Origin: Paraburkholderia xenovorans LB400
GTDB taxonomy: Bacteria; Pseudomonadota; Gammaproteobacteria; Burkholderiales; Burkholderiaceae
DNA: 64,000 nt
Assembly: GCF_000013645.1 (NCBI RefSeq)
Contig: NC_007951.1
Span: forward strand, 4,278,001 to 4,342,000
Direction of reading: 5' to 3'
The stretch's first letter is position 1, and every line of letters starts with the position of its first letter. The translations under genes were made by a program, and so were the position numbers. Below are positions 62,439 through 64,000 of the stretch, piece after piece. Below the pieces are notes generated by a model. The model ran no database searches. It worked only from the letters and a program-made list of their open reading frames with translations, and was not told the DNA's origin.

Positions 62439-63842
62439 TCACACCTTTGTTTCCTGCGCGAGGCGAGCCGGCACACCGCCGATCGAACCTGCGCCCATCG
62501 TGATCACCACATCGCCGTCGCGCACTATCGCCGAGAGCGCGTCCGGCACTTCATCCACCGTATCGACAAACACCGGTTCGACCTTGCCTGCCACCCGCAG
62601 CGCACGCGCGAGAGCGCGGCCGTCCGCGGCGACGATCGGCGACTCGCCGGCCGAATAGACTTCGGTCAGCACCAACGCGTCGACGGTCGACAGCACTTTC
62701 ACAAAATCTTCGAAGCAGTCACGCGTACGCGTGAAGCGGTGCGGCTGGAATGCCAGCACCAGACGCCGGCCCGGAAATGCGCCGCGCGCCGCCGCCACCG
62801 TGGCCGCCATTTCGACCGGGTGATGACCGTAGTCGTCGACCAGTGTGTACGCGCCGTTCGTGCTGCCTTCGCTGAACACCGGCACCTCGCCGTAGCGCTG
62901 GAAGCGTCGGCCCACGCCGTTGAAATCCGCCAGCGCTCGCTGGATATCGGCATCTTTCACTTCAAGTTCAGTCGCAATGGCAATGGCGGCCAAAGCGTTC
63001 TGCACGTTGTGCTCGCCCGGCAGGTTCAGCACGATGTCGAGCGGCGCCGCGTCTTCGCGCATCGCCGTAAAATGCATCTTGCCGTCGCGTGCCTGTACGT
63101 TCACCGCGCGCACCTGCGCGTCCGGCGCGAAGCCGTAGCGGATGATCGGCTTCGACACGAACGGCAGGATTTCCTTCACGTTCGGATCGTCGACGCACAG
63201 CACCGCGATGCCGTAGAACGGCAGACGGTGCGTGAATTCGATGAACGCCTGCTTGAGCCGCGCGAAGTCGTGGCCGTAGGTGTCCATGTGATCGGCGTCG
63301 ATGTTCGTGATGACTTCGATCACCGGGAACAGATTCAGGAACGACGCGTCCGACTCGTCGGCTTCCGCGACGATGAAGTCGCCCGTACCGAGCCGCGCAT
63401 TCGCGCCCGCGCTGATCAGCCGGCCGCCGATCACGAAGGTCGGGTCGAGTCCACCGGCGGCGAGCACGCTCGCCACCAGCGAGGTGGTCGTGGTCTTGCC
63501 GTGCGTGCCGGCAATTGCAATGCCCTGCTTCAGGCGCATCAGTTCCGCGAGCATCACCGCACGCGGCACGATCGGAATGCGGCGATGGCGCGCGGCCAGC
63601 ACTTCCGGATTGTCACTACGCACCGCGGTAGAAACGACTACCGCGTTCGCGCCTTCAATGTTCTCCGCAGCGTGACCGATCGCGATGCGCGCGCCGAGTG
63701 CGGCGAGGCGATCGGTAATCGCGTTGCTCGTCAGATCCGAGCCGCTCACCTGATAGCCGAGGTTGACCAGCACCTCCGCGATGCCGCTCATGCCGACACC
63801 GCCGATGCCGACAAAGTGAATGTGTTTGACGATGTGTTTCAT
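62439..63842 (-). CDS. murC: UDP-N-acetylmuramate--L-alanine ligase
   Basis: Adds L-Ala to UDP-MurNAc. 467 aa. [22 protein letters not shown] loop [40 protein letters not shown]. Start ATG 63842 ([10 protein letters not shown]) overlaps the murG stop (ATGA). The paralogue mpl is at 13141. Confidence 0.98.
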
Positions 63843-64000
63843 TGCTTTCCTTCTGGGCTCGCGCCCGAAATCGAACCCGCCACGGTCGCGCAAATCTGCG
63901 CGACCTGTTCCGTGGCGTCGGGTTTCGCGAGCGAGCGCGAACGCTCCGCCATCTCCGCGAGGGTCTCCCGCGTCTGGCTGCGCAACCAGTCAGCGAGGGT
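63839..64000 (-). CDS. murG: MurG C-terminus (partial)
   Basis: Only the last 53 codons are inside the window ([20 protein letters not shown] ... ending ASPEGKQ). This matches the end of the UDP-GlcNAc:lipid I transferase MurG, including [17 protein letters not shown], and the expected murG-murC order of the division and cell-wall cluster. Overlaps murC by 4 bp. Confidence 0.85.
   Translation of the reverse strand, partial: TLADWLRSQTRETLAEMAERSRSLAKPDATEQVAQICATVAGSISGASPEGKQ

Overview
The window is high-GC chromosomal DNA from a betaproteobacterium, most likely Burkholderia/Paraburkholderia. The inference rests on gene order: pilB-pilC-pilD-coaE-zapD-yacG, rplU-rpmA-obgE-proB, accB-accC-prmA-DUF3426 and murG-murC-ddl-ftsQ-ftsA-ftsZ ... 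lpxC-DUF721-secA-argJ. An Ala/Lys-rich histone H1-like protein and a class Ia ribonucleotide reductase with a long Gly/Ala linker fit the same group. Nearly all of it is core chromosome. The only mobile element seen is one IS481-family insertion, and there is no prophage, CRISPR array or rRNA.

Layout. 1-6808 (minus strand) is a sugar-catabolism cluster. An IclR regulator, 2-keto-3-deoxygalactonokinase (dgoK), KDPGal aldolase (dgoA) and a short-chain dehydrogenase are followed by an AraFGH-type ABC importer; the genes fit import and oxidative (De Ley-Doudoroff) breakdown of galactose or arabinose. 6809-8604 holds a 1,279-bp IS481-family element sitting at the exact centre of what was a perfect 114-bp palindrome. 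8605-14535 (minus) has mtgA, aroE, an RNB exoribonuclease, a YqiA-like esterase and mpl. 14815-23083 (plus) runs through a nucleotidyltransferase-like unknown, a TlpA thioredoxin, aroQ, accB-accC-prmA-DUF3426, tpx, a PfkB kinase and a glycine-zipper lipoprotein. 23351-31659 (minus) has the histone-like protein, nrdB, nrdA, ampD, a PP0621-family protein and a CcsA/YpjD-like membrane protein. 31741-42620 contains ffh, a phosphoribosyltransferase, marC and proS, rppH, a CNP1-like lipoprotein, proB, obgE, rpmA, rplU, ispB and tRNA-Pro(CGG). 42823-49655 (plus) has a CorC/HlyC transporter, pilB-pilC-pilD, coaE, zapD and yacG. 49734-64000 (mostly minus) has mutT, a DUF815 ATPase, argJ, secA, DUF721/DciA (plus), lpxC, a peroxiredoxin, ftsZ, ftsA, ftsQ, ddl, murC and the end of murG.

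The most interesting non-coding signal is the control region of nrdA (29569-29683). A sigma70-like promoter has a NrdR-box-like sequence over its -10. A second such box lies exactly 31 bp downstream, followed by four DnaA-box-like sequences in perfect 12-bp tandem register. The transcript then has a leader of roughly 390 nt. About 600 bp of untranslated, hairpin-rich DNA separates nrdA from nrdB. Together these suggest that dNTP synthesis is controlled both by nucleotide level (NrdR) and by the replication initiator (DnaA). The second notable item is the IS/palindrome structure. I did not see a clearly new multi-gene system. The least understood protein is the nucleotidyltransferase-like one at 14815-15468.
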